Shown: piece after piece, positions 43,320 to 52,628 of the stretch
Position numbering within the stretch: the first letter of the stretch is position 1
How the letters are laid out: every line of letters begins with the position of its first letter
DNA from: Chitinophagales bacterium
GTDB lineage: Bacteria; Bacteroidota; Bacteroidia; Chitinophagales; Chitinophagaceae
Assembly (NCBI GenBank): GCA_017303455.1
Contig: JAFLBM010000001.1
Location: 85,449-149,448 of the forward strand
DNA: 64,000 bases
Direction of reading: 5' to 3'
Notes under the pieces: model-generated
What the model was told of the DNA's origin: nothing
The model's input: only the letters and a program-made list of their open reading frames with translations
Database searches by the model: none
Made by a program: the position numbers and the translations under genes

Positions 43320-45223
43320 AAAAAACAATCTTCTTCATATTATTTGCTGCATCGCTGCAGGGCAAAGCACAGGAAAAGCCATTATCAGAACAGATGATTG
43401 CTACCTGTATGACGATCTGGAAAGACTCTTTCTCTTTTGGAAACAAACCAGCCCGCTGGAGCTATGATATGGGAGTGATATTAAAAGGTTGCGAAAGGGT
43501 TTGGCAGAATACAGGAGATGTTCGCTATTTCAATTATATCCAGCACCTGATGGATTTTTATGTACAGGAAGATGGCAGTATTAAGGATTATAAACCCGAT
43601 GAGTACAATATAGACCATATCAACAATGGTAAACTGGTGCTGTTACTCTACAGGGTGTTGGGAAAAGAGAAGTACCTGAAAGCAGCAAAGATGCTGAGAG
43701 AGCAACTGCGTACACATCCCCGCACCAATGAAGGTGGTTTCTGGCATAAGAAAATATATCCTTACCAGATGTGGCTGGACGGATTATACATGGGTGCTCC
43801 CTTTTATGCCGAGTATTCCAACCTGGTACAGGATGATACTGCTTTTAATGATATTACCAACCAGTTCGTCTGGATGGAGCAGCATGCAAGAGATCCTAAA
43901 AACGGGTTGCTCTATCATGCATGGGATGAAAGCAAACAACAACAATGGGCAAATAAAACAACCGGTCAATCACCACTTTTCTGGGCAAGAGCTATCGGCT
44001 GGTATTCGAATGCCATTGTAGATGCACTGGATTGGTACCCTGCCAATCATCCTGGAAAAAAGAAACTGATCGGAATTCTTGATCGCTTGGTAACAGCTGT
44101 TGAGAAAGTACAGGACAAACAAACAGGACTTTGGTATGATATATTGAATTATGATGGCCCCGGAAAAGAAAAAAATTATTTTGAAGCATCAGCCAGTTGC
44201 CAGTTGACCTATGCTATTGCAAAAGGTGTTCGTAAAGGGTATTTGCCGGCCGCTAAGTTTTCCATTGCGAAGAAGGCCTGGGATGGTATTGTGAAGGAAT
44301 TTATCAAAGTAGAAAATGGGCAGACAAATCTATACGGAACAGTATCTGTTTCCGGATTAGGTGGCAATCCTTACCGCGACGGGAGTTTTGAATATTACAT
44401 GCGGGAAAAAGTGATCGTGAATGATCCCAAAGGAATGGGTGCTTTTATCAAAGCAGCCGGGGAGATGGAGATTAGCGGATCATTGAAAAACGGGAAAGGT
44501 AAAACTGTTTTACTGGATCGTTATTTTAATAGTGAAAAGAGGAAGAATGCAGCCGGTAAGATGGATTACTGGCATTATACCTGGGAAGAAAGATCACACC
44601 CTGGCTTCAATACATTAGGAAGCATTTTTGAAAAGAATGGTGCTAAGCTTTCCTCATTAGATGCAGCTCCAACCAAAGCAAATCTTAAAGGCGCATCCGT
44701 CTATATTATCGTCGATCCTGATCACATCCGGGATAACCCCAATCCGAATTATGTTGCTGCGAAAGACGTTAAAGCGATCAGTGCCTGGGTGAAAGCAGGT
44801 GGCACATTGTTGCTGATGGCGAATGACAGTAATAATTGCGACTTAAAGCACTTTAATACACTGGCTGCCGTTTTCGGAATAAAATTTACCGACAAAAGTA
44901 TTAACATGGTGAAGAATGACACGTATGAACAAGGGGTGGTAATGCCGGCACCTGATACCAGCTATGAAATATTCAGCACTACAAAGAAGATGTTTTTGAA
45001 AGAACTCAGTGTGCTGGAAGTAAAGAATCAGGCCAGGGCTATGGTAATTAAAGACAATGATATAATAATTGCTACATCCAAGTTTGGCAAAGGTAAAGTG
45101 CTGGCTGTTGGAGATCCCTGGCTTTATAATGAATATGTGGATGGCCGGAAACTGCCTGCAGAATATGAAAACTACAAAGCTGCTGAAGACCTGGTAAAAT
45201 GGCTCTTGCAACCGAAGAAATGA
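43316..45223 (+). CDS. GH105 unsaturated uronyl hydrolase with C-terminal DUF4350-like domain
   Basis: This 635-residue secreted protein has a signal peptide (KKTIFFILFAASLQGKAQ). Residues about 25-385 form the (alpha/alpha)6 barrel of GH88/GH105 with WLDGLYMGAPFYAEY, HAWDESKQQQW and FWARAIGWYSNAIVDAL, which removes unsaturated galacturonate from the ends left by lyases. Residues about 395-630 form an alpha/beta domain (SVYIIVDPDHIRDNPNPNYV, ISAWVKAGGTLLLMANDSNN) of the DUF4350/glutamine-amidotransferase-like type, of unknown role. Both neighbours overlap by 4 bases, giving tight coupling with GH28 and CE8. Confidence 0.92.
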   Translation: MKKTIFFILFAASLQGKAQEKPLSEQMIATCMTIWKDSFSFGNKPARWSYDMGVILKGCERVWQNTGDVRYFNYIQHLMDFYVQEDGSIKDYKPDEYNIDHINNGKLVLLLYRVLGKEKYLKAAKMLREQLRTHPRTNEGGFWHKKIYPYQMWLDGLYMGAPFYAEYSNLVQDDTAFNDITNQFVWMEQHARDPKNGLLYHAWDESKQQQWANKTTGQSPLFWARAIGWYSNAIVDALDWYPANHPGKKKLIGILDRLVTAVEKVQDKQTGLWYDILNYDGPGKEKNYFEASASCQLTYAIAKGVRKGYLPAAKFSIAKKAWDGIVKEFIKVENGQTNLYGTVSVSGLGGNPYRDGSFEYYMREKVIVNDPKGMGAFIKAAGEMEISGSLKNGKGKTVLLDRYFNSEKRKNAAGKMDYWHYTWEERSHPGFNTLGSIFEKNGAKLSSLDAAPTKANLKGASVYIIVDPDHIRDNPNPNYVAAKDVKAISAWVKAGGTLLLMANDSNNCDLKHFNTLAAVFGIKFTDKSINMVKNDTYEQGVVMPAPDTSYEIFSTTKKMFLKELSVLEVKNQARAMVIKDNDIIIATSKFGKGKVLAVGDPWLYNEYVDGRKLPAEYENYKAAEDLVKWLLQPKK

Positions 45224-46269
45224 ATAGAAAAACCAATATAATAATCTTTTACCTTTTTGGGTTGCTGCTGTTGCAGAGTAGTGTTTCAGCACAGCCAGGA
45301 ACTGTATCCGTACCCCAACAAAATATCGTAGTGGCTGCCGATGGCAGTGGTAATTATAAAACGATACAGGGAGCATTAAACAGCCTTTCGGATTCTTCAG
45401 CTACAGCCCGGGTGATTCGTATAAAAAAAGGAACCTATGCGGAAAAACTGTATATCGAGAAACATAATGTGATCTTCGAAGGAGAGGACCGGGAGAAAAC
45501 GATCATCATCGCTTCTATTGCCAGGGATGAATGGCGTTGCGGTCACACCGATGACTGGGGCGTGGCTACCCTGAATATAGGAGCTAATGATATTACGTTA
45601 AAGAATCTTACAGTTACTAATAATTACGGATTTGATTTTACAGAAAGAACGATCTGGTGTGCATCCGATACATCCATCAACAAGCAAAAGAAGCTGAGAA
45701 AAGATGGCCACCAGATGACATTACGTACTATGAATATGGCCACCCGTTTAAAAGCGGTGAACTGCCGCTTCCGTTCTTACGGGGGTGATACTGTCAGCCC
45801 ATGGGAAATTTATAACGGCATGTGGTATTTTAAAGACTGTATCATGGAAGGCGGGGTTGATTTTTATTGTCCCCGCGGATGGGCCTGGGCCGAGAACTGC
45901 GAATTCATTGCACATAGCGGTCCTGCTGCTATCTGGCATGACGGTTCGGGTAACCCCGATTCAAAAACCGTATTGCTAAATTGTAAGTTCTCCGGCTTTG
46001 ATGGTTTTATGCTGGGCCGTTATCATCGTGAAGCACAATTTTACCTGGTCAATTGTTTGTTTGCAAAAAATATGAAGGATACCCCGATTTACAGGGTACC
46101 TACCAGCAACACGATCAACTGGGGTGAAAGAATATATTATTATAACTGTCATCGCATTGGCGGAAATGATTTTAGCTGGTACAGCAATAATCTTCCGGCT
46201 GATGTGAAAGCGGCTGATATTACTATTAACTGGGTATTTAAAAACAGGTGGAACCCTGTGATGGATTAA
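45220..46269 (+). CDS. Divergent pectinesterase-like protein (CE8 fold)
   Basis: This secreted protein of about 349 residues begins at the ATG at 45220, which overlaps the GH105 stop and gives the signal peptide IIIFYLFGLLLLQSSVSAQ. The N-terminal part is plainly CE8 (IVVAADGSGNYKTIQGALNSL). The active-site blocks are altered. The usual GxQDT reads YGGDTVSPWE, so the oxyanion Gln is lost. DFIFG reads GVDFYCPRG, with Asp kept. LGRPW reads FMLGRYHREA, with Arg kept and Trp lost. Both Asp residues remain, so esterase activity on another substrate is possible. It ends 2 bases before uxaB. Confidence 0.9.
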   Translation: MNRKTNIIIFYLFGLLLLQSSVSAQPGTVSVPQQNIVVAADGSGNYKTIQGALNSLSDSSATARVIRIKKGTYAEKLYIEKHNVIFEGEDREKTIIIASIARDEWRCGHTDDWGVATLNIGANDITLKNLTVTNNYGFDFTERTIWCASDTSINKQKKLRKDGHQMTLRTMNMATRLKAVNCRFRSYGGDTVSPWEIYNGMWYFKDCIMEGGVDFYCPRGWAWAENCEFIAHSGPAAIWHDGSGNPDSKTVLLNCKFSGFDGFMLGRYHREAQFYLVNCLFAKNMKDTPIYRVPTSNTINWGERIYYYNCHRIGGNDFSWYSNNLPADVKAADITINWVFKNRWNPVMD

Positions 46270-46271
46270 TT

Positions 46272-47801
46272 ATGCAATTATCGAAAGCAACGATAAAGAA
46301 TATACAACCGCAAACAGGGCTGATCATACCGGACCAGAAATTATTTTTATTGCCGGAAAAAGTGCTGCAGTTTGGAACAGGTGTTTTATTAAGAGGCTTA
46401 CCGGATTATTTTATTGATAAAGCCAACCGGCAGGGAATTTTTAATGGCCGGGTAGTCGTGGTGAAATCTACTTCAAGCGGCGGCACGGATGAGTTTGCGC
46501 AACAAGATGGGTTGTTTACCCAATGTATCCGGGGAATTGAGAACGGGCAGCAGGTGGAGGAAGCAGTGATCAATTCCTCTATCAGCAAAGTATTATCTGC
46601 AAAAGAAGATTGGGGTAGAATAATGGATTATGCTCATCGCCCTGAAATGCAGGTGATCATATCCAATACTACTGAAGTGGGTATTGTAATGAGTGATGAT
46701 AAAATAACAGATCAGCCGCCTTCATCGTTTCCCGGCAAATTACTGGCTTTTCTGTGGGAGAGATATAAAGCTTTTAATGGCACGGAAGAAAGTGGGATGG
46801 TGATAGTACCAACGGAACTGATCTCCGGCAACGGTACCTTGCTTCGCTCCATTGTATTGGAATTGGCAGCAAAGAATAAACTGGAGCAGGAGTTCGTCAC
46901 CTGGCTACAAACGGCTAATCACTTTTGTAATTCACTGGTTGACCGGATCGTACCGGGTAAACTGGCCGGCGATGATAAAATAGCAACAGAAAAAAAATTA
47001 GGCTATACAGATGACCTGATGATCATGTCGGAATGTTTCCGTTTATGGGCCATTGAATCGGGTAGCGAGCAGGTAAAAGATATTTTGTCATTTACCAGGG
47101 CAGATGAAGGGGCTGTGATCGCTGCAGATATTACAAAGTTCCGGGAATTAAAACTTCGTTTATTAAACGGAACACATACGTTCAGCTCTGGCCTTGCTTT
47201 CCTGGCCGGTTTTGAAACAGTGAAAGAAGCGATGCAGGATCAGACGATGTCTTCTTATATTGATGGGTTAATGAAGCAGGAGATCGCTGCCGTGATGTCG
47301 GGAGATATGATAAGCTATGAAGAAGCCTGTGTATTTGCAGACCAGGTAATGGATCGTTTCCGCAACCCGTTTCTCGATCATAAATGGATCAGCATTACCA
47401 TGAACTACACTTCCAAAATGAAAATGCGGAATGTACCTTTATTGCTGAAGCATTATGAAAAGCATACCGCTGCACCTGAACTGATGGCACTGGGATTTGC
47501 CGGCTATCTTTTGTTTATGAAAGCAAAAGCGGGAAAGGATAACGTTTGTAGTGGTAATACGAACGGGAATAAATATCCCGTGCAGGATCCGCAGGCTGGC
47601 CAGTTGGCTACCTACTGGCAACAAAATGATATCAATAAACTGGTAAAAGCAGTACTGGCAGATCAAAGTTTGTGGGAAACGGATCTTTCATTGCTGCCGG
47701 CTTTTGCAGCGGCAGTGGAAGAAGCACTGAATAAATTAATGAATAAGGGAGTGGCAGCAACACTGCAACAGGCCCAACACCAAAAAGAAATGGCGAGATG
47801 A
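46272..47801 (+). CDS. uxaB: Tagaturonate reductase (altronate oxidoreductase)
   Basis: This cytoplasmic NADH-dependent enzyme of about 509 residues reduces D-tagaturonate to D-altronate. It belongs to the mannitol dehydrogenase family: N-terminal nucleotide-binding start VLQFGTGVLLRGLPDYFIDKANRQG, then VISNTTEVGI, and C-terminal VDRIVPGKLAGDDK and RLLNGTHTFSSGLAFLAGFETV with the catalytic Lys/His region. The ATG at 46272 is the natural start; an upstream codon would overlap the CE8 gene. The stop overlaps the uxaA start (ATGA). It is the second step of the intracellular galacturonate route encoded here. Confidence 0.95.
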   Translation: MQLSKATIKNIQPQTGLIIPDQKLFLLPEKVLQFGTGVLLRGLPDYFIDKANRQGIFNGRVVVVKSTSSGGTDEFAQQDGLFTQCIRGIENGQQVEEAVINSSISKVLSAKEDWGRIMDYAHRPEMQVIISNTTEVGIVMSDDKITDQPPSSFPGKLLAFLWERYKAFNGTEESGMVIVPTELISGNGTLLRSIVLELAAKNKLEQEFVTWLQTANHFCNSLVDRIVPGKLAGDDKIATEKKLGYTDDLMIMSECFRLWAIESGSEQVKDILSFTRADEGAVIAADITKFRELKLRLLNGTHTFSSGLAFLAGFETVKEAMQDQTMSSYIDGLMKQEIAAVMSGDMISYEEACVFADQVMDRFRNPFLDHKWISITMNYTSKMKMRNVPLLLKHYEKHTAAPELMALGFAGYLLFMKAKAGKDNVCSGNTNGNKYPVQDPQAGQLATYWQQNDINKLVKAVLADQSLWETDLSLLPAFAAAVEEALNKLMNKGVAATLQQAQHQKEMAR

Positions 47802-49435
47802 AGCAGTTGGTTTTAAAAGTACATCCAAAAGATAATGTGCTGGTGGCGTTGATAAGTCTCAGTAAAGGAGCCGTTGTTTCCTACAACGGGGAAGAATTTA
47901 CCATGCAGGAAGATATCCCGGCCAAGCATAAATTTTTTACACAGGATATGAAGAACGGCGATGCGATCATGATGTATGGAGTGCTGGTAGGAAAAGCACA
48001 ACTGAATATTGCAAAAGGCAGCCGCATGTCAACTGAAAATACCAAGCATGCAGCTGAACCCTATGATTACCGCAATGCGAAATTTGAATGGCAGGCTCCG
48101 GATGTATCCCGTTTCAAAGGAAGAACTTTCAATGGTTATCACAGGAATGACGGAAGAGTGGGTACTGCCAATTACTGGTTATTTATTCCCACCGTTTTTT
48201 GTGAGAACCGGAACCTGGATGTGATCCGGGAAGCGATGCACAATGAACTTGGGTATGCAGTAACCGATAAATACAAACAGTACACAAATGAACTGCTGAA
48301 AGCATTTCAACAGGGTGAAGCGATTGATAAGGTTGATCTTGGGCCATCGGCAGTGCAACAAAGCCGGCCATTTAAAAATGTGGATGGTATAAAATTCCTG
48401 AATCACCAGGGTGGTTGCGGAGGTATCCGCCAGGATGCTGCTATTCTCAGTAAGCTATTGGCTGCATATGCTGATCATCCCAACGTAGGTGGTGTAACTG
48501 TATTAAGCCTGGGTTGCCAGAATTTACAGGTACAGGATTTTATGACAGACCTGAAAGCACATAACCCCAATTTTGATAAACCAATCCATATTTTTGAACA
48601 GCAACAATCACAAAGTGAAGAGCAATTAATTGCTGAAGCGATCCGTAAAACATTTGAAGGATTGGTGGAGATCAATAAACTGGAAAGAAAATCTGCCCCG
48701 CTTAATAAATTATGCATCGGTGTAAAATGTGGCGGCAGTGATGGTTTCAGTGGCATATCAGCTAATCCATCTGTGGGATATTGTTCTGACCTTGTTGTTG
48801 CATTAGGCGGTCAAATATTATTAGCGGAGTTTCCTGAATTATGTGGCGTGGAGCAGGAACTGGTAGACCGTTCTGTGAATGAACCTACGGCCCGTAAATT
48901 CATGAAACTGATGAAAGGCTACGAAGAAAAAGTAGTGAATGCGGGGTCAAGCTTTTCGATGAACCCCTCACCGGGGAATATAAAAGATGGTTTAATAACG
49001 GATGCGATCAAGAGTGCCGGTGCAGCTAAAAAAGGCGGCACATCACCGGTCGTTGATGTACTGGATTATACAGAACCGGTTACAAAACCGGGATTAAGTT
49101 TAGTATGTACACCCGGCAATGATGTGGAAGCGACGACGGGTAAAGCTGCCAGTGGCGCCACGCTGATCTTATTTACAACCGGCTTGGGAACACCAACCGG
49201 TAATCCTGTTTGTCCGACGATCAAAGTATCTACCAATAGTGCATTAACAAAAAGAATGGGTGATATTATTGATATTGATACCGGCCCGGTGATAGAAGGC
49301 GAGAAGACCATTGAAGAAATGGGGGAAGAGATACTCGAGTATTGTATTAAAGCTGCCAGTGGGGATGTGATACCTAAAGCAGTATTATTGAACCAGGATG
49401 ATTTTATCCCCTGGAAGCGGGGAGTTAGTTTATAA
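47798..49435 (+). CDS. uxaA: Altronate dehydratase
   Basis: This 545-residue enzyme dehydrates D-altronate to 2-keto-3-deoxygluconate. It has an N-terminal SAF domain (LKVHPKDNVLVALISLSKG) and the large UxaA/GarD catalytic part, beginning FNGYHRNDGRVGTANYWLFIPTVFCENRN and including HQGGCGGIRQDA, LGCQNLQ and KCGGSDGFSGISANP. The cysteines in these motifs are family ligands for the catalytic iron. Length is typical of fused AltA/AltB-type proteins. It is coupled to uxaB by a 4-base overlap; uxaC follows after 92 bases. Confidence 0.96.
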   Translation: MKQLVLKVHPKDNVLVALISLSKGAVVSYNGEEFTMQEDIPAKHKFFTQDMKNGDAIMMYGVLVGKAQLNIAKGSRMSTENTKHAAEPYDYRNAKFEWQAPDVSRFKGRTFNGYHRNDGRVGTANYWLFIPTVFCENRNLDVIREAMHNELGYAVTDKYKQYTNELLKAFQQGEAIDKVDLGPSAVQQSRPFKNVDGIKFLNHQGGCGGIRQDAAILSKLLAAYADHPNVGGVTVLSLGCQNLQVQDFMTDLKAHNPNFDKPIHIFEQQQSQSEEQLIAEAIRKTFEGLVEINKLERKSAPLNKLCIGVKCGGSDGFSGISANPSVGYCSDLVVALGGQILLAEFPELCGVEQELVDRSVNEPTARKFMKLMKGYEEKVVNAGSSFSMNPSPGNIKDGLITDAIKSAGAAKKGGTSPVVDVLDYTEPVTKPGLSLVCTPGNDVEATTGKAASGATLILFTTGLGTPTGNPVCPTIKVSTNSALTKRMGDIIDIDTGPVIEGEKTIEEMGEEILEYCIKAASGDVIPKAVLLNQDDFIPWKRGVSL

Positions 49436-49527
49436 TAGCTGAACAGCGAACCCAACGATGAAGTGTGTGACACAACAGGCGATGCTATGAAAACCAGAGC
49501 TGGCCAATTAATTTTTAAAGCAATTGT

Positions 49528-50970
49528 ATGAAACAATTCCTGGATGAGAATTTTCTCCTGAAAACAGCAACAGCACAACGTCTTTATCAGGAATATGCTA
49601 AAGACATGCCGATCATAGATTATCACTGCCACCTGCCCCCACAGCAGATTGCAGATGATACACAGTTTGACAACCTGACCCAGGTATGGTTATATGGCGA
49701 CCATTATAAATGGAGAGCCATGCGAACTAATGGGATACATGAAAGTTTTTGTACCGGGAATAAAACTGATTGGGAAAAATTTCAAAAATGGGCGGAAACA
49801 GTTCCTTATACCTTAAGAAATCCGTTGTATCACTGGACACACCTGGAGCTGAAAAGATATTTTGATATCAATGATATTTTGAATGGTGATACAGCCCGGC
49901 GGATATATGATGAGTGTACTGCTAAACTGCAAACACCTGAATATTCCGTGCGGAATTTATTACGCAAAATGAATGTAAGCCTGGTCTGTACCACTGACGA
50001 CCCGGTTGATTCACTGGAGTATCACCAGAAGATCAAAGAGGATGGTTTTGAGAAACCGATCTTACCAGCTTTCCGCCCGGATAATGCCATGAATGTAAGC
50101 AGTGCGGAGAAATTTAATGCATACGTGAACAAATTATCTGCGGTAACAAATATTGCTATCTCATCGTTCGATGATTTCTTGTATGCTTTGCAAAACCGCC
50201 ATGACTTCTTTGCCTCCATGGGATGCGGGGTATCTGATCACGGGCTGGAAGAGATATATGCTGAAGACTTTACCGGTTCAGAGATTGATGCCATTTTTAC
50301 CAAAGTACATGGTGGCCGAGAACTGAATGAAACCGAACAACGCAAATTCAAATCAGCGATGCTGATCCATTTTGCAGAATGGGATTGGGAAAAAGGCTGG
50401 GTACAACAATTCCATCTCGGGGCTTTGCGGAATAACAATTCAAGAATGCTGCAAACATTAGGACCAGATACCGGCTGGGACTCCATCGGCGATTTTTCCC
50501 AGGGAAAAGCGTTAGCGAAATTCTTAGATAAACTGGACAGTAATAATAAACTGGCGAAAACAGTTTTATATAACCTCAATCCTGCCGATAATGAACTGAT
50601 GGCAACCATGATCGGTAATTTCAATGATGGATCTGCTGCAGGCAAAATACAATGGGGATCTGCCTGGTGGTTCCTGGATCAGCGGGATGGTATGACCAAA
50701 CAGATCAACGCATTGAGCAATATGGGATTGCTCAGTAAGTTCATTGGTATGCTGACCGATTCAAGAAGTTTCCTGTCGTTTCCGCGGCATGAATATTTCA
50801 GGCGGATATTATGTGACCTGTTTGGAGATGAAATTGAAAATGGTGAATTACCCAATGATGTGAAATGGGTGGGTAAAGTGATACAGGATATTTGCTTTAA
50901 TAATAACAGGGATTATTTCAACTGGCAACTGGATGTACAGCCAGCGGTTAGTAAGCCCGCTGTTGTGTGA
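49528..50970 (+). CDS. uxaC: Glucuronate/galacturonate isomerase
   Basis: This 480-residue metal-dependent aldose-ketose isomerase converts D-galacturonate to tagaturonate (and glucuronate to fructuronate), the entry step of the pathway. Family marks include the metal-ligand start PIIDYHCHLPPQQIADD, YGDHYKWRAMRTNG, VCTTDDPVDSLEYH and the C-terminal RQ/FNDG-containing blocks NFNDGSAAGKIQWGSAWWFLDQRDGM and SRSFLSFPRHEYFRR. Length and order match UxaC. It closes the uxaBAC set; after it come two operator-like sequences and kdgK. Confidence 0.97.
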   Translation: MKQFLDENFLLKTATAQRLYQEYAKDMPIIDYHCHLPPQQIADDTQFDNLTQVWLYGDHYKWRAMRTNGIHESFCTGNKTDWEKFQKWAETVPYTLRNPLYHWTHLELKRYFDINDILNGDTARRIYDECTAKLQTPEYSVRNLLRKMNVSLVCTTDDPVDSLEYHQKIKEDGFEKPILPAFRPDNAMNVSSAEKFNAYVNKLSAVTNIAISSFDDFLYALQNRHDFFASMGCGVSDHGLEEIYAEDFTGSEIDAIFTKVHGGRELNETEQRKFKSAMLIHFAEWDWEKGWVQQFHLGALRNNNSRMLQTLGPDTGWDSIGDFSQGKALAKFLDKLDSNNKLAKTVLYNLNPADNELMATMIGNFNDGSAAGKIQWGSAWWFLDQRDGMTKQINALSNMGLLSKFIGMLTDSRSFLSFPRHEYFRRILCDLFGDEIENGELPNDVKWVGKVIQDICFNNNRDYFNWQLDVQPAVSKPAVV

Positions 50971-50978
50971 ACAGCGGC

Positions 50979-51019
50979 ATCGTTACCGGGCGAAATCCGG
51001 TATCGTTACCGGTAATATT
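50979..51019 (+). promoter_or_regulatory. Two imperfect LacI-type operators before kdgK
   Basis: ATCGTTACCGG occurs at 50979-50989 and again at 51002-51012. Each is a perfect left half of the susC operator with central CG; the right halves (GGGCGAAAT, GGTAATATT) are degenerate. TATCTTTC at 51067-51074 is a possible -7 element. This suggests weaker control of kdgK by the same regulator. Confidence 0.5.
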
Positions 51020-51107
51020 TTCAATCAAAGTACCCGGGAATCAGGATGATTTGACAGGTCATGATGTATCTTTCGATCATAAACCTAAAAAGTATAAATA
51101 AAATAGT

Positions 51108-52133
51108 ATGTCAAAGAAAGTAGTAACACTGGGAGAGATCATGTTGCGTTTATCCACTCCCGACTTCAAACGTTTTGTACAGGCCGATACATTTGATATT
51201 ACCTATGGCGGTGGTGAGGCCAACGTGTCTGCTGCCTTGTGCAATTATGGCCTGAACGGAACTTTTGTAACCAAAGTGCCTAATAATCCCATTGGCCAGG
51301 CAGCGATCAACCACCTGCGTCGTTATGGAGTAGACACCCAGTTCATTGCCCGTGGTGGTGAAAGATTAGGAATCTATTTCCTGGAGACAGGAGCGTCTAT
51401 GAGAGCATCGCAGGTTGTATATGACCGTGCCGGCGCTTCTATTGCTGATGTGGATGCCAGTGAATTTGATTTTGATAAAATACTGGATGGTGCTTCCTGG
51501 TTTCATACTACCGGTATCACTCCTGCACTGAGTGATAAAGCAGCGGCATTAACTGAAGCGGCACTGAAAGCGGCCAAAGCAAAAGGCATTACTACCAGCA
51601 TTGACCTGAACTACCGGAAGAAGTTGTGGAGCAAAGAAAAAGCAAGAGAAGTGATGACCAGGCTTTGTCAATATGTGGATGTATGTATCGGTAACGAAGA
51701 AGACGCCGATACAACCCTGGGTTTTAAAGCAGCCAATACGGATGTGACCAAGGGCGAATTGCACCTGGATGGTTTTAAAGATGTGTTCAAACAAATGAAG
51801 GAAAAATTTGGCTTCAAATTCATTGCTTCTTCATTGAGAGAAAGCCACAGTGCCAGTGATAATGGCTGGAGTGCATTGGTATATGATGGCAGTGAGTTTT
51901 ACCATACGAAGCAATATAGTGTCCGTATCGTGGACAGGGTAGGCAGTGGTGATAGTTTTGCCAGTGGCCTTATATATGGATTAGTAACCGGGATGCCAAT
52001 GGCAGAAGCTGCAGAATTTGGAGTAGCAGCTTCGGCACTGAAGCATACAATTCCGGGCGACCTGAATCATGCAACCTTAGGAGAAGTGAAAGACCTGGTA
52101 AAAGGTGATGGCAGCGGAAGGGTGCAACGTTAA
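51108..52133 (+). CDS. kdgK: 2-keto-3-deoxygluconate kinase
   Basis: This 341-residue PfkB-family sugar kinase makes KDPG from KDG and ATP. The N-terminus is KVVTLGEIMLRLSTPDFKRF; YGGGEANVSAALCNYG binds the sugar; DRVGSGDSFASGLIYG holds the catalytic Asp and anion hole. The longer insertion around KGELHLDGFKDVFKQM and strong conservation of EIMLRLS fit the KdgK group. It is followed by a YhcH gene and eda, so this end of the locus makes and splits KDPG. Confidence 0.95.
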   Translation: MSKKVVTLGEIMLRLSTPDFKRFVQADTFDITYGGGEANVSAALCNYGLNGTFVTKVPNNPIGQAAINHLRRYGVDTQFIARGGERLGIYFLETGASMRASQVVYDRAGASIADVDASEFDFDKILDGASWFHTTGITPALSDKAAALTEAALKAAKAKGITTSIDLNYRKKLWSKEKAREVMTRLCQYVDVCIGNEEDADTTLGFKAANTDVTKGELHLDGFKDVFKQMKEKFGFKFIASSLRESHSASDNGWSALVYDGSEFYHTKQYSVRIVDRVGSGDSFASGLIYGLVTGMPMAEAAEFGVAASALKHTIPGDLNHATLGEVKDLVKGDGSGRVQR

Positions 52134-52176
52134 GTATTTGAAGTTTAAAGTTTGTGACTCATTAAAGCAGATAGTA

Positions 52177-52626
52177 ATGATAATTGATACAGTACAAAAT
52201 GCATCAAAATACTTTTCAGTACATCCGTTGTTTGAAAAGGCCTTTGCATTTATTAAGGAAACCGACCTCGCTAATGCAGCAGACGGCAAATCAGAGATTG
52301 CGGAAGGGCTGAAAGCGATTTTCAGTAATGCACCCGGCAAGACCAGGGAAGCCAGCCTGTTGAAATTTGAATGTCATAATAAGAACATTGATATACAACT
52401 TTGCATCAATGGTGTGGAGACCATCGGCTGGAAGCCCCGGGCCAAATGTGTAACACCCAATGGGGGATACAACGAGGAAAAGGATGTACAGTTATACCAT
52501 GACGGGGCCGATACATTCTTTCAACTCACCAATGGACAGTTTGCGATCTTCTTCCCGGAAGATGTGCATGCACCAATGATCGGGGAAGGCGAAATAAAGA
52601 AACTGGTGATCAAAGTAAAAATTTAA
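52177..52626 (+). CDS. YhcH/YjgK/YiaL family (DUF386) cupin-like protein
   Basis: This protein of about 149 residues starts at the ATG at 52177 (IIDTVQNASKYFSVHPLFEK); upstream codons in the frame overlap kdgK. The double-stranded beta-helix motifs are LLKFECHNKNIDIQLCINGVETIGW and FAIFFPEDVHAPMIGEGEIKKLVIKVK, where His and Glu would bind a metal. Members are associated with sialic acid, galactonate and uronate pathways and are suspected sugar mutarotases or isomerases. Placed between kdgK and eda (2 bases before eda), it probably acts on a keto-deoxy sugar acid. Confidence 0.9.
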   Translation: MIIDTVQNASKYFSVHPLFEKAFAFIKETDLANAADGKSEIAEGLKAIFSNAPGKTREASLLKFECHNKNIDIQLCINGVETIGWKPRAKCVTPNGGYNEEKDVQLYHDGADTFFQLTNGQFAIFFPEDVHAPMIGEGEIKKLVIKVKI

Positions 52627-52628
52627 CC

